From: Euryarchaeota archaeon RBG_19FT_COMBO_56_21 | Lineage (GTDB): Archaea; Thermoplasmatota; Thermoplasmata; UBA10834 | DNA: 37,944 bases | NCBI GenBank assembly: GCA_001800815.1 | Contig: MGWC01000011.1 | Location: 1 to 37,944, forward strand | Direction: 5' to 3' | In this document: one piece after another, positions 8,572 to 16,773 of the stretch | How positions within the stretch are numbered: position 1 is the stretch's first letter | Layout of the letters: every line of letters begins with the position of its first letter | Notes under the pieces: model-generated | The model's input: the letters and a program-made list of their open reading frames with translations, nothing else | Databases searched by the model: none | What the model was told of the DNA's origin: nothing | Made by a program: the position numbers and the translations under genes

Positions 8572-9720
8572 ATGGCGACGAAGAAGGACTACTACGAGGT
8601 GCTTGGGGTCGCGAAGAAGGCCTCCAAGGATGAGATCAAGCAGGCCTACCGCAAGCTCGCGATGAAGTACCATCCTGACATGAACAAGGACAACGCCAAG
8701 GCATCGGAGGAGAAGTTCAAGGAACTCTCGGAAGCCTACGAAGTCCTGATGGACGACGACAAGCGTGCCAGATATGACCAGTATGGCCATGCCGGAGTTG
8801 AGTCGACCTTCAGGACGGGTGGCTTTGACTGGTCGGATTTCACGCACTTCTCGGACATCAGCGACATCTTCGGCGACTTCGGGGGTTCCGGAGGTGGAAT
8901 CTTCGACCAGTTCTTCGGTCGCTCGAGGAGGGGGCCACAAGAAGGCCGATCATTGAGATACGACATCGAGGTCACCCTCGATGATATCGCCAAGGGCGCT
9001 GAAAAGGAGCTGAGAATCCCTCGGACGATTGCGTGCCAAGCCTGCGGGGGCCAGGGAGCGAAGCATGGCGACTACAAGACTTGCCCTACCTGCAGAGGAT
9101 CGGGTCAGGTCCAGAGGGGTCAGCGCAGAGGGAACACGAACTTTGTGACCATAACCCAATGTCCCGCATGCGGAGGATCTGGCAAGCTGATAACACGAGA
9201 GTGCACGGAATGCCGGGGCACTGGTCACAGCCAAACCACGAGCAGCATCAGAGTTTCGATTCCCAAAGGTGCTGAAGAGGGGATGCGGCTCAGGATTAGA
9301 GGCGCGGGCGAGCACAGCTCAGATGGTGGACCGTCTGGGGATCTGTACATAATAGTCCACATGGCCGAGCATCCAAACCTCATGAGGGAAGGAAGCGACC
9401 TCTTCACTGATGTTCCGATATCCTTCACGCAAGCTGCTCTAGGAGCAGAGGTGGATGTTCAAACTCTGGATGGGACGGCACTCGTCACGGTCCCGCCCGG
9501 CACCCAGACGGGGACCGTGCTGAGGCTTAAGGGAAAAGGGCTGCCAGATATGCGCGGGAGAGGACCGGGAGATCTGTATGTCAGAGTCTCCGTGGTCACC
9601 CCGTCGAAGCTCAACAGTCAGCAGAAGGAGATTCTGAAGCAGCTCGGACAGAGCGTCGGAGAGTACCAGAAATCAGCCCAAAAAAAGCCGTTCTTCAAGG
9701 GATTCAAAAAAGAAACTTAG
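8572..9720 (+). CDS. dnaJ: DnaJ (Hsp40) co-chaperone
   Basis: This 382-residue type I Hsp40 stimulates DnaK ATP hydrolysis and delivers substrates. The J domain (1-70) has the HPD motif in KYHPDMNKD. The Gly/Phe region follows (about 72-125, TGGFDWSDF and [10 protein letters not shown]). The zinc-binding domain has all four CxxCxGxG repeats: [24 protein letters not shown] and CTECRGTG. The C-terminal substrate-binding domains carry [21 protein letters not shown] and [19 protein letters not shown] segments. A 90-nt gap separates it from dnaK, longer than the grpE-dnaK gap, so a separate promoter is possible. It is complete, with no missing key residue. Confidence 0.97.
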   Translation: MATKKDYYEVLGVAKKASKDEIKQAYRKLAMKYHPDMNKDNAKASEEKFKELSEAYEVLMDDDKRARYDQYGHAGVESTFRTGGFDWSDFTHFSDISDIFGDFGGSGGGIFDQFFGRSRRGPQEGRSLRYDIEVTLDDIAKGAEKELRIPRTIACQACGGQGAKHGDYKTCPTCRGSGQVQRGQRRGNTNFVTITQCPACGGSGKLITRECTECRGTGHSQTTSSIRVSIPKGAEEGMRLRIRGAGEHSSDGGPSGDLYIIVHMAEHPNLMREGSDLFTDVPISFTQAALGAEVDVQTLDGTALVTVPPGTQTGTVLRLKGKGLPDMRGRGPGDLYVRVSVVTPSKLNSQQKEILKQLGQSVGEYQKSAQKKPFFKGFKKET

Positions 9721-9759
9721 CGTAACCTATTTATCTGACAAGGGCCAGATACTATCCAG

Positions 9760-10512
9760 ATGCGGATCATAGGGATACTGACTGAGAATCCTCGTACGTA
9801 TTTCGACATGATTGCTGCGCTGAGGGAGAAGGGCCTAGGTTTCATCTCGTTTGATTTCTCAGATCCTCTTCCGGCGAATGTCGGAGCGGTCATCACAACC
9901 GAAGCGGAACGCCACAAAGTCGCATTTGATAAGGTCGTCACCGATGATGATCCAGATATAGCAATCGCGAAGGCCTTCGCAATGCTCGCCAGCGATGACG
10001 AAGTCAGGGAACTGGCCATTGGAATAGATCCCGGAATCCGCCCCGGATTCGCCGTCCTTGGCGACGGAACCGTTTTGGTGAGGACCGTTGCGGAGTCGCC
10101 GGAGGCGGTCCGCATGATGGTTGGCGACATAGTGAAGGAATACCCCACGGCCAATGTCATTGTCAGGGTAGGTCATGGGGATAGAACGAACAGGAACCGG
10201 GTTTTCAACGCCCTCTGGGATGATGGCTACAAGCTTGAGATCGTTGATGAGAGGAATACCACAAAACGCTCCCACACCCCTGACGAGGATGCCGCGGTGG
10301 AGATTGCCATGACGCCGGGATACAGGCCTGGCAAGAGGCAAGACAACGAACCATGTGAAGGGGAGATCAGGAATATCCAGAGGTTGAGCAGGCTCGAGAG
10401 TTCAGGATCACTCACCGTGTCAAAAGATCTCGCCAAGAGAATCGCGAAAGGCGAAATCTCCATGAACGATGCGATCGACCTCCAGAAGAACGGCAAGAAC
10501 AACGAACACTAG
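9760..10512 (+). CDS. Two-domain protein with RuvC/RNase H-like nuclease fold
   Basis: I do not recognise a characterised family for this 250-residue protein. Residues about 1-80 form an alpha/beta domain (MRIIGILTENPRTYFDMIAAL ... VGAVITTEAE) resembling a receiver or NTP-binding fold. Residues about 85-185 look like an RNase H-fold nuclease of the RuvC/YqgF type: motif I is LAIGIDPGIRPGFAVLG with the catalytic-type Asp; a central strand-loop NVIVRVGHGDRTNRNRVF holds conserved-looking His/Asp; motif III is TPDEDAAVEIAM, like the terminal Asp-Ala helix of RuvC. The C-terminal 55 residues are basic and helical (IQRLSRLESSGSLTVSKDLAKRI). A Holliday-junction or other structure-specific nuclease role is an inference. 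Its start is 39 nt after dnaJ with a TATA-like TATTTATC just upstream, suggesting its own leaderless transcript. Its stop overlaps the convergent decarboxylase gene by 4 nt (CTAG). Confidence 0.65.
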   Translation: MRIIGILTENPRTYFDMIAALREKGLGFISFDFSDPLPANVGAVITTEAERHKVAFDKVVTDDDPDIAIAKAFAMLASDDEVRELAIGIDPGIRPGFAVLGDGTVLVRTVAESPEAVRMMVGDIVKEYPTANVIVRVGHGDRTNRNRVFNALWDDGYKLEIVDERNTTKRSHTPDEDAAVEIAMTPGYRPGKRQDNEPCEGEIRNIQRLSRLESSGSLTVSKDLAKRIAKGEISMNDAIDLQKNGKNNEH

Positions 10513-11468
10513 AAAAGATGTTCTTCGGTGATTCTAGCTGCTCCTCCGACCCCGCATGTGAGCGTTTCAATCCCGAGGGCCTTGATCCTCCTCTCGACTT
10601 CTTTGACGTTCTTCGGGGCCGTGTTGACGTACACCGTTGCGCCAGTGTCGATTGAGAAATACGCTTCGAGACTCTCCGAGCGCATCTTTCGGACCTCGAG
10701 CATCACTTTCACGGTCTCCGGCCTCCAAAGGAGCATCTCATCGACGCTTGTCATGGTTATGCCGTGTAGAATCAAGGAATCCCTCTCCGCGAGCGCACCG
10801 ATCTTGGAGATGTTTTTCTTCCGTATGGCGTTCTCCATTTCTGCGAGTGCACCGTGAACGAACGCCAATCGGGAGTGGAAAAACGGAGATGTGAGTACTG
10901 CCTTGTGCGCATCTTCAGTCTGTTTGAATGCTGGAATCAAGGCAACTACTATTCCCATCTGGAAATCCTCAGATGCAATCTGATATGAGTATGATTCCTC
11001 GTCCTCGAATCCTGCCCTCCATCTTGAGAATGCTCCGGTCACCGACCTAGTCGCAGACCCCGCCCCTCTTCTGGCGATCACCGAGATCTGTTCAAGAGAC
11101 AGTTTCATATCCGCCGCACTGCACGCTGCCACTGCCAATGCAGCGAACCCAGATGCTGACGCCCCAAGGCCGACGTTGGACGGGAAGTTATTCCTTGACT
11201 CCATTCTGAACTTCTTCCTGACGCCGCTACGATTTCGCACCTCATCAATTACGCTGACGACCCTCTCTAGCTCCCTTGCAGCCAGCTGTTTCCCATCCAC
11301 CGTGGCAGTGTCTTTCCGGAAGTTACCGAACTCCAATGTGGTATGCGTATTCGTCGGAGATGTTGCGACAGATATCGAGTCGTGATATGGAATTCTCAGA
11401 ACATCGTCCTTGAGCCCGTGGTACTTTATCAGTCCTTGGATAGGATGTGCGATAGAAGAGCCCTTCAT
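10509..11468 (-). CDS. Diphosphomevalonate decarboxylase family protein (GHMP superfamily)
   Basis: This 319-residue protein belongs to the mevalonate diphosphate decarboxylase family of the isoprenoid lipid pathway. Matching segments are LIKYHGLKDDVLRIPYHDSIS (compare IKYWGKR...LPLNDSLS), the GHMP ATP loop FPSNVGLGASASGFAALA, GSATRSVTGAFSRW with the conserved Arg, and YFSIDTGATVYV, which keeps the Asp of the decarboxylase FDAGPN motif. In Thermoplasma the family has split into mevalonate 3-kinase, which has lost that Asp, and a bisphosphomevalonate decarboxylase. Retention of Asp here favours a decarboxylase, but the phosphorylation state of the substrate cannot be told from sequence. The ATG has AGGTG 6 nt upstream and lies 9 nt after the archease stop, in a three-gene minus-strand run with nth and archease. 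Confidence 0.82.
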   Translation of the reverse strand: MKGSSIAHPIQGLIKYHGLKDDVLRIPYHDSISVATSPTNTHTTLEFGNFRKDTATVDGKQLAARELERVVSVIDEVRNRSGVRKKFRMESRNNFPSNVGLGASASGFAALAVAACSAADMKLSLEQISVIARRGAGSATRSVTGAFSRWRAGFEDEESYSYQIASEDFQMGIVVALIPAFKQTEDAHKAVLTSPFFHSRLAFVHGALAEMENAIRKKNISKIGALAERDSLILHGITMTSVDEMLLWRPETVKVMLEVRKMRSESLEAYFSIDTGATVYVNTAPKNVKEVERRIKALGIETLTCGVGGAARITEEHLF

Positions 11469-11477
11469 CAGGACACC

Positions 11478-11882
11478 TTACACATCGAATAGCAGTGTCA
11501 CTTTACTTTGTTTGTCATCAAACTCGAGTCTATGATAGGTGACCCCTTTAACGATCGACCGCTTGGTGTGCTTAGTGGGGTCGAACTTCTCGCCAGCGCA
11601 CATTGCCTCGAGCTTCTTCCCATCTGTGCTCACCTCGAACTTCGAGAACACAAAATCCTGGAGATCCTGGACGAAGAGCAACTCCTGGAGGAAATCGACC
11701 AAAAGTTGCTCCCGGCTTTCGGCGTCGAGAATAATCTTCAGCTCGCCCTTGACCTCAACCTTGCTTAGATCCGTTATCTGATCGAACATCGCATACGCGG
11801 CATTCTCAAACCTTTCCTCAAGATCCTGGCCATATACCTCGACCATCGCATCAGCAGTATGCTCGAGGAGCCGGTATTTCAT
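11478..11882 (-). CDS. Archease, RtcB RNA ligase activator
   Basis: Archease promotes guanylylation and turnover of the tRNA/RNA ligase RtcB, needed to join tRNA exons after intron removal. The 134-residue protein starts MKYRLLEHTADAMVEVYG, the typical archease N-terminus; the metal-binding Asp is residue 11 and a terminal Asp is present in LLFDV. Other family segments are AMFDQITDL and LLVDFLQELLFVQD, and KGVTYHRLEF near the C-terminus. I chose ATG 11882 because the conserved N-terminus begins exactly there; the open frame continues upstream into nth without conserved sequence. It lies 26 nt downstream of nth on the same strand. RtcB itself is not in the window. Confidence 0.93.
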   Translation of the reverse strand: MKYRLLEHTADAMVEVYGQDLEERFENAAYAMFDQITDLSKVEVKGELKIILDAESREQLLVDFLQELLFVQDLQDFVFSKFEVSTDGKKLEAMCAGEKFDPTKHTKRSIVKGVTYHRLEFDDKQSKVTLLFDV

Positions 11883-11908
11883 GAGCCCATCAATCCGAAG
11901 AATGTATA

Positions 11909-12601
11909 TCAAACCTGTGCCTTCGTGAGACGGTTGAAGTAATCGCAGAACCGAGAAATCCTGCAGACACCGCATTTGGGCCTGCGCGCCTGGCAGACAG
12001 CCCGTCCATGCTCTATTATGTTGATGTGAAAGCTGTAGAAATCCTCGACCGGAACCAGTCTTGCAAGCTCCGTCTGAGCTGCCTCGCGAGAGGTCTTGGG
12101 CCCTATCAGGCCGACACGTTTGGCTACCCTATGTATGTGAGTGTCCACCGGGAAAGCAGGTTTTCCAAGGGAAAACAGGAGGACTATGGATCTGGTCTTA
12201 GGCCCAACGCCCTTGATTCTGCCAAGCCATTGCTCTGCCTCCGGAGATCCCATCCCCCTGAGGAAGTTGAGATCGAGATTTCCTTTTTCAGAGGCTATGA
12301 ACTCCAAGGCGGAAAGGATCCTCTCCGCCTTTATGACTGCAAGGCCACCTGATCTGATGATCTTAGCGACCGCCTTTGGGTTTTCTCCCCGCAAGCTTTC
12401 CCACGTAGGGTAGTGCGATTTGAGCGCCTTGAACGCGCGAGACGAATTCTTGTCAGTCGTATTCTGGGAAAGAATGGTTTCAATGAGTGTGTCAAGCGGA
12501 TTCTGATCTAACTCAACGCTTTCGATGCCGTACTCCTTCGCCAACATCAAACGGATCTTCGTGGCTTTGCGCCTAAGGGATCGTCCTTCCTCACCGCTCA
12601 T
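11909..12601 (-). CDS. nth: Endonuclease III, DNA glycosylase/AP lyase with 4Fe-4S cluster
   Basis: This bifunctional base-excision repair enzyme for oxidised pyrimidines has 230 residues from ATG 12601. The helix-hairpin-helix GRIKGVGPKTRS carries the catalytic Lys (residue 135), and VDTHIHRVAKRVGL carries the catalytic Asp (153). The C-terminal cluster ligands are C203, C210, C213 and C219 in C-x6-C-x2-C-x5-C spacing, as in E. coli Nth. LIETILSQNTTDKN is the substrate-side helix typical of the family. The upstream extension to 12685 runs through the divergent promoter and lacks conservation; a TATA-like AGTATTTG about 30 nt upstream of ATG 12601 supports a leaderless start there. It leads a run with archease and the decarboxylase. 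Confidence 0.95.
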   Translation of the reverse strand: MSGEEGRSLRRKATKIRLMLAKEYGIESVELDQNPLDTLIETILSQNTTDKNSSRAFKALKSHYPTWESLRGENPKAVAKIIRSGGLAVIKAERILSALEFIASEKGNLDLNFLRGMGSPEAEQWLGRIKGVGPKTRSIVLLFSLGKPAFPVDTHIHRVAKRVGLIGPKTSREAAQTELARLVPVEDFYSFHINIIEHGRAVCQARRPKCGVCRISRFCDYFNRLTKAQV

Positions 12602-12697
12602 CGCACACAGGAGAATGGAGGATGCACAAATACTATGCGTGAATCCAGTAGGGTTGGCGGTGAAAGCTTTTATATCACGCAGCATTCTGTTTTGACC
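12602..12697. promoter_or_regulatory. Divergent promoter region of nth and aspartate dehydrogenase
   Basis: Two TATA-like elements face outward. TTTTATATC at 12668-12676 is about 26 nt from GTG 12698, giving a leaderless aspartate dehydrogenase mRNA. An AGTATTTG-type element on the minus strand (about 12630) is placed for a leaderless nth mRNA. No ribosome site is seen before either start. Confidence 0.5.
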
Positions 12698-13504
12698 GTG
12701 AACATCTGTGTCATAGGCTGTGGAGCAATTGGAACTACGATAGCCCGAGCCGTCGAGTCTATGTCTGACATCGAAATCGTCTATCTAACGGACCGCTCCA
12801 AGGAGTGCGCCACAAGGCTGCAGGAGAAGGTTCCAAAGGTCAGGTATGTCTCAGACATCGTGCCAGTTCTGCCCGACATCAGACTCGTAGTCGAAGCGGC
12901 GAGCCAAGATGCCGCTCGATACTATGTGCCCTTGGCGCTGTCTGCTGGGGTCGACGTGCTGATCATGAGCGTGGGTGTGTTCCAAGATGAGGAATTCCAG
13001 GCTGACACATTCAGACTGGCCAAGCGGAAAGGAGCGAAGGTGTTCATCCCGAGCGGCGCGATTGGCGGGATAGATGCGCTATGCGCCGCGAGCATAGAGC
13101 ACATTGACGAGGTCACTCTGACGACCACAAAACCCCCGTCCGCTTTCGGCACCAACAGCTACCTGGAGTCCAAAGGGATAAAGGCATCGGAGCTCAGAGA
13201 ACGGACTGAGTTGTTCTATGGCACCGCAAGGGAAGCCGTGAAGCATTTCCCACAGAATATCAACGTCGCTGCAACAATATCATTAGCCGGTATCGGATTT
13301 GAGCGGACCAAGATACGGATTATGTGCGACCCCGCAGTCCAGACCAACGAGCACCACCTGAAAGCGAAGGGCAAGTTCGGAGAGCTGGACGTCGTCACGA
13401 GGAACGTACCGTCACCGAGAAACCCCAAGACGAGTTATCTGGCGGCTCTATCAGCGATTTCTGCGATAAGGAAGATACTCGGCCACTCGTGGGTCGGAAT
13501 CTAG
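12698..13504 (+). CDS. nadX: L-aspartate dehydrogenase (NadX type)
   Basis: This NAD(P)-dependent oxidation of L-aspartate to iminoaspartate is the first step of NAD synthesis in many archaea. The protein has 268 residues from GTG 12698, beginning MNICVIGCGAIGTTIARAVE with a GxGxxG Rossmann loop. The family pattern continues with VVEAASQDAARYY, VGVFQDEE, IPSGAIGGIDAL (residues about 110-125, a signature of AspDH), TTTKPPSAF and the NVAATISLAGIG helix. The longer frame to 12635 runs through the TATA box and is rejected. The partner genes nadA and nadC are not here. Homoserine-dehydrogenase-like proteins are the nearest alternative, but the GAIGGIDAL segment favours AspDH. Confidence 0.9.
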   Translation: MNICVIGCGAIGTTIARAVESMSDIEIVYLTDRSKECATRLQEKVPKVRYVSDIVPVLPDIRLVVEAASQDAARYYVPLALSAGVDVLIMSVGVFQDEEFQADTFRLAKRKGAKVFIPSGAIGGIDALCAASIEHIDEVTLTTTKPPSAFGTNSYLESKGIKASELRERTELFYGTAREAVKHFPQNINVAATISLAGIGFERTKIRIMCDPAVQTNEHHLKAKGKFGELDVVTRNVPSPRNPKTSYLAALSAISAIRKILGHSWVGI

Positions 13505-13555
13505 CGCGCAGTTCTTAATACGCTCAATGGCTATGAGCGGACGCGGATTGATCCG

Positions 13556-14641
13556 ATGGCCACACGAGAGAGAAAGATATTTACTGAGCTGGGGGAGGAC
13601 ATTGGCGCCGTAGTCCTTACGAACGGCTCTGAACCGAATCTAGACCTCACCTTCTTCTACGCGACCGGCATCACGAGCGGCCTTTTCGAGGAGTGTCTGG
13701 CCATCTTGAAAAGGCCAGGGGTCGAGGTGATCTCCTCGCAGCTAGAGGAGCTAAGCGCAAGGCAGGCTAATGTCAGAACTACCGTTTTCGAGAACTCCAA
13801 GGAAAGACAACAGATGCTGAAAAGAAGGCTCAAGGGGGTCAAGAAAATCGGGGTGAACTTCAGGGAGATAACTCACTCCAACTACGCCTTCATCAGGAAG
13901 TGCGCGCGAGGAGCAAGGCTCGTGGACGTCTCCGAGGCAATTGGCAGGGCCAGGATGATCAAGGATGAAGATGAGGTATCTCGCATTAGGAAGGCCTGCG
14001 ACATCACATCGAAGACCGCGGCCGCGATCCCAGAAATCGCAAAAGCTGGCATCAACGAGACAGAGGCGGCCGCCGAACTGAACTACATGATGATGAAGCT
14101 CGGAGCTTCAGGGCCGGCGTTCGAGACGAACGCCTCGTTCGGGCCCGCCACCGCGGAGCCACACTACGTCCCCGCCACCAGGAAACTGGCGAAGGGCAAA
14201 CTTGCTCTTTTCGACTTCGGAGCCAAGTACAGAAAGTATGTCGCCGACCTAACGCGGACTTTTATCTGCGGGAAGCCGTCGAAGAAGCAGCGCGAGATGT
14301 ATGACGTTGTACTGGAAGCGCAACTTGCTGCAATAGACAAAATCAAGGCCGGCGCCCATGGGAAGGACGTCGACATGGCGGCCAGAAGAATCATCGACTC
14401 CTCGCCCTACAAGAACAAGTTCATACATGGCACGGGCCACGGCATAGGGCTGTCAGTTCACGATCCAGGATTCATATCCAGCCGCAAGGACATGATACTC
14501 AAGGAAGGAATGGTATTGACCGTGGAGCCCGGCATCTACATCAGGAATTTCGGAGGCGTCCGGATCGAAGACGACGTGCTTGTGACCCGGAATGGATGTA
14601 GGATCTTGACCTCCGCGCCAAAGGAGTTCATCAGCATCTAG
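13556..14641 (+). CDS. M24B metallopeptidase, Xaa-Pro dipeptidase/aminopeptidase
   Basis: This 361-residue cytosolic peptidase removes or cleaves Xaa-Pro bonds and probably completes proteasomal peptide breakdown. The N-terminal creatinase-like domain spans 1 to about 135. The pita-bread catalytic domain has all five metal ligands: D220 (LFDFGA), D231 (ADLTRTF), H295 (HGTGHGIGLSVHD), E324 (VEPGIY) and E338 (RIEDD). It starts at ATG 13556, 51 nt after the aspartate dehydrogenase stop on the same strand. Its stop shares a CTAG with the convergent membrane protein gene. The Pro specificity is inferred from the family and the creatinase domain. Confidence 0.92.
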   Translation: MATRERKIFTELGEDIGAVVLTNGSEPNLDLTFFYATGITSGLFEECLAILKRPGVEVISSQLEELSARQANVRTTVFENSKERQQMLKRRLKGVKKIGVNFREITHSNYAFIRKCARGARLVDVSEAIGRARMIKDEDEVSRIRKACDITSKTAAAIPEIAKAGINETEAAAELNYMMMKLGASGPAFETNASFGPATAEPHYVPATRKLAKGKLALFDFGAKYRKYVADLTRTFICGKPSKKQREMYDVVLEAQLAAIDKIKAGAHGKDVDMAARRIIDSSPYKNKFIHGTGHGIGLSVHDPGFISSRKDMILKEGMVLTVEPGIYIRNFGGVRIEDDVLVTRNGCRILTSAPKEFISI

Positions 14642-15021
14642 AATAACGCTAGCAACCTGATATCGAACATCGCTCTGGCTATCGCATCAACGATGTATAT
14701 CATGATGACTCCAAGCAGAGATACGACGATTGCAGCAAGCCAATCATCAGACACTGTCAGTTCATCAACCATTATGAACCTGACCGCAATCACAAGAAGT
14801 ACAAAGGCCACGAGAAGGCCGAGGTCGTTGAGGTCGAACTCGCCCGCGGCGTCGCGAAAGACGGGAATCACGAACACTGCGATCACAGCGACCACAATGA
14901 TTCTCAGGACGTAGCTTCCGGTCGCTGACCAATCTCTGCTTACGATTGCTCCGGCTATGTAGAATATGACGCTCACAAGGGCTACCGTGACAATAATCAG
15001 CGCCAGTTCTGCTAGGTCCAT
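14638..15021 (-). CDS. Small multi-pass membrane protein, function unknown
   Basis: The protein has 127 residues beginning MDLAELALIIVTVALV. I count four hydrophobic helices (about residues 5-27, 38-55, 67-87 and 95-115) separated by short acidic loops such as RDAAGEFDLND and VDELTVSDD. There are no cysteines, no catalytic motif and no signal peptide distinct from helix 1. It resembles the small four-helix membrane proteins common in Euryarchaeota. The start is uncertain: ATG 15021 is preferred, with an in-frame GTG at 15048. It lies 46 nt downstream of the pyruvate-kinase-like gene, so the two are probably co-transcribed. Its stop overlaps the M24 peptidase stop (CTAG). Confidence 0.7.
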   Translation of the reverse strand: MDLAELALIIVTVALVSVIFYIAGAIVSRDWSATGSYVLRIIVVAVIAVFVIPVFRDAAGEFDLNDLGLLVAFVLLVIAVRFIMVDELTVSDDWLAAIVVSLLGVIMIYIVDAIARAMFDIRLLALF

Positions 15022-15067
15022 CCGAGTCCCAATCCTAGTAGCGCCCACTCCAGAGATATTTCTTTCG

Positions 15068-15661
15068 TCACTTCGGCACGCGCTTGTGCCTCGGCATGGC
15101 CAGTATCTCCCGTACCTCGAAGTTGAAGAAAGCGTTAGCGTGAGCGGGACGAACGACAATCGCAGTATCAGCGCCATCCGACCATCCTCCCACAGCAATG
15201 ATGTCGTTATCGCCGCATGCAATGGCTCCGTTGTCGGCGGCCATGACGGTGACCTCGACGCAAACCTTCAGACCCTGGCCGAATAGTGCCCTCAAGACTT
15301 CGGAAATGGCCTCCACCCGCGAGGCCCCACCTAACTTCTTGGAAATCGACCGCTCGATTCCTGATAGGACGTGAGATGCCCGGACCACTCGAGCGCCGCT
15401 CGAAACCAAGGAGCCTTCGACCTCGTCCTTCATCTCGCACTCCCCCTCCTTCTCGAACCCACAATGCGATGTCACAACCACGATCTGGGCTTCCGAGGTT
15501 CCGAGACGGGCTATGAGTTTCTTGGCGGTCTGGCCCGTACTACTCGCAATGACCACGTGAGAGATGCCTCCCTTATCGATTCGCCTTGCGACAGCATCAA
15601 TGACAGCCTCCGTGTTCTGTGCACCTGGGGCATCGAAATACGTTATTTCTGTGTTGAGCAT
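15068..15661 (-). CDS. Pyruvate kinase alpha/beta (C-terminal) domain-like protein
   Basis: This stand-alone 197-residue protein resembles the C-terminal domain of pyruvate kinase. It starts MLNTEITYFDAPGAQNTEAVIDAVARR, as in the archaeal single-domain family, and has HVVIASSTGQTAKKL and IVVVTSHCGF, which match the SxSGxTA and vvThh elements of that domain. A later GDNDIIAVGGWSDGADTA is a Gly-rich strand-loop. There is no catalytic barrel, so it is not itself a kinase; the pyruvate kinase C-domain binds allosteric effectors, and ligand sensing is a reasonable guess. AGGTGG lies about 4-5 nt before the ATG, and a TATA-like element lies further upstream. The small membrane protein gene follows. 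Confidence 0.82.
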   Translation of the reverse strand: MLNTEITYFDAPGAQNTEAVIDAVARRIDKGGISHVVIASSTGQTAKKLIARLGTSEAQIVVVTSHCGFEKEGECEMKDEVEGSLVSSGARVVRASHVLSGIERSISKKLGGASRVEAISEVLRALFGQGLKVCVEVTVMAADNGAIACGDNDIIAVGGWSDGADTAIVVRPAHANAFFNFEVREILAMPRHKRVPK

Positions 15662-15765
15662 GTTCCCACCTTTCGAATGATGGAGAAATGGGGATAAATC
15701 GGTTGCGCAGCCTATTCACCGGTCCTCGGCAATGCTTATCTAGAAACACCCTGCTCTAGGCAGAC

Positions 15766-16773
15766 GTGGCCATATTCTTCAACGAAGAATTCCTCAGCCA
15801 TGTGCAAGATTCATTTCACCCGGAGTCACCCGAGAGGCTGACGGGCATCAGGGACAAGCTGAAGATGCACGGCCTCTGGAGGGACATCAGGACCTCCAGG
15901 ACAGGGAGACTGGAGACCATCAGGCTTGTCCACGACCCTGACTACATAGACCGCATCAGGACAGGAGGCGATTTCTGGATCACGATGGACACCAGGGTGC
16001 ATCACGAGACCTATGACATCGCCTCATTGGCCGCTGAGTGCGCCTTGGACGCTGCGAAGTACTCCAAGGATGAGGGGAAGCCCGCATTCGCCCTGACAAG
16101 GCCGCCAGGGCATCATGCAGGACCCGACTTTGGCATGGGGTTCTGCTATTTCAACAACATAGCGATTGCCGCGAGATTCCTCCAGAAACAGGGGGACAGG
16201 AAAATAGCAATTGTCGATCTGGACGTCCACCACGGAAACGGGACTCATCAGGTTTTCGCCCTCGACCCGAATGTCCTCTACATATCAACGCACCAATCAG
16301 GAATATTCCCAGGTACTGGACCTGTGGAATATGTGGGGAAGGGAGAGGGAGAGGGTTTCACAATCAACCTGCCTTTTCAGGCAGGCTGTGGCGATTCAAC
16401 CTTCGATGTAGCGTTCATGGAGATCATCAAGCCCATAGTTCTGCAATTCAAGCCGGATGCCATCCTTGTCAGCTGGGGCATGGACACGCACTACAGGGAT
16501 CCCTTGGCCAACCTCACACTGTCGTCAGAAGGACACTTCCGGCAGGCCGAGGAACTCATCAAGCTAGCGAAGACGTGCGGGAACCGAATCACATTCATGC
16601 TGGAGGGCGGGTATGACGTGCCGGCTCTGTCAGAGGTCGTTGCTGCAGTTGTGGGCAAGGTGGAAGGGATCGAAGTACCACTTGAGTTCACGGACATAAT
16701 CGACAACAGCTGCGCTGGAAGAGGCACTATCATCAAGTGCAAGCAGGTTGTGTCGAAGTACTGGAAACTATAG
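15766..16773 (+). CDS. Histone deacetylase-fold amidohydrolase (AcuC/APAH class)
   Basis: This 335-residue zinc hydrolase of the arginase/deacetylase superfamily removes acetyl groups from acetyl-lysine or acetyl-polyamines. Active-site elements are present: the His pair H116-H117 in RPPGHHAGP, zinc ligands D153 and H155 in DLDVHHGNGT, D240 in SWGMDTHYRDPL, and the transition-state Tyr283 in LEGGYD. The GTG start at 15766 follows a TATA-like GCTTATCTA (about 15734) at leaderless spacing. No acetyltransferase or acetyl-CoA synthetase gene is adjacent, so a link to acetate metabolism is not supported locally. Its stop overlaps that of the convergent CBS gene by 6 nt (CTATAG). Confidence 0.92.
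   Translation: MAIFFNEEFLSHVQDSFHPESPERLTGIRDKLKMHGLWRDIRTSRTGRLETIRLVHDPDYIDRIRTGGDFWITMDTRVHHETYDIASLAAECALDAAKYSKDEGKPAFALTRPPGHHAGPDFGMGFCYFNNIAIAARFLQKQGDRKIAIVDLDVHHGNGTHQVFALDPNVLYISTHQSGIFPGTGPVEYVGKGEGEGFTINLPFQAGCGDSTFDVAFMEIIKPIVLQFKPDAILVSWGMDTHYRDPLANLTLSSEGHFRQAEELIKLAKTCGNRITFMLEGGYDVPALSEVVAAVVGKVEGIEVPLEFTDIIDNSCAGRGTIIKCKQVVSKYWKL

Noticed and set aside
12635..12697. Earlier ATG start for aspartate dehydrogenase
   Set aside because: The segment contains the TATA box and would add unconserved residues; GTG 12698 matches the family start.
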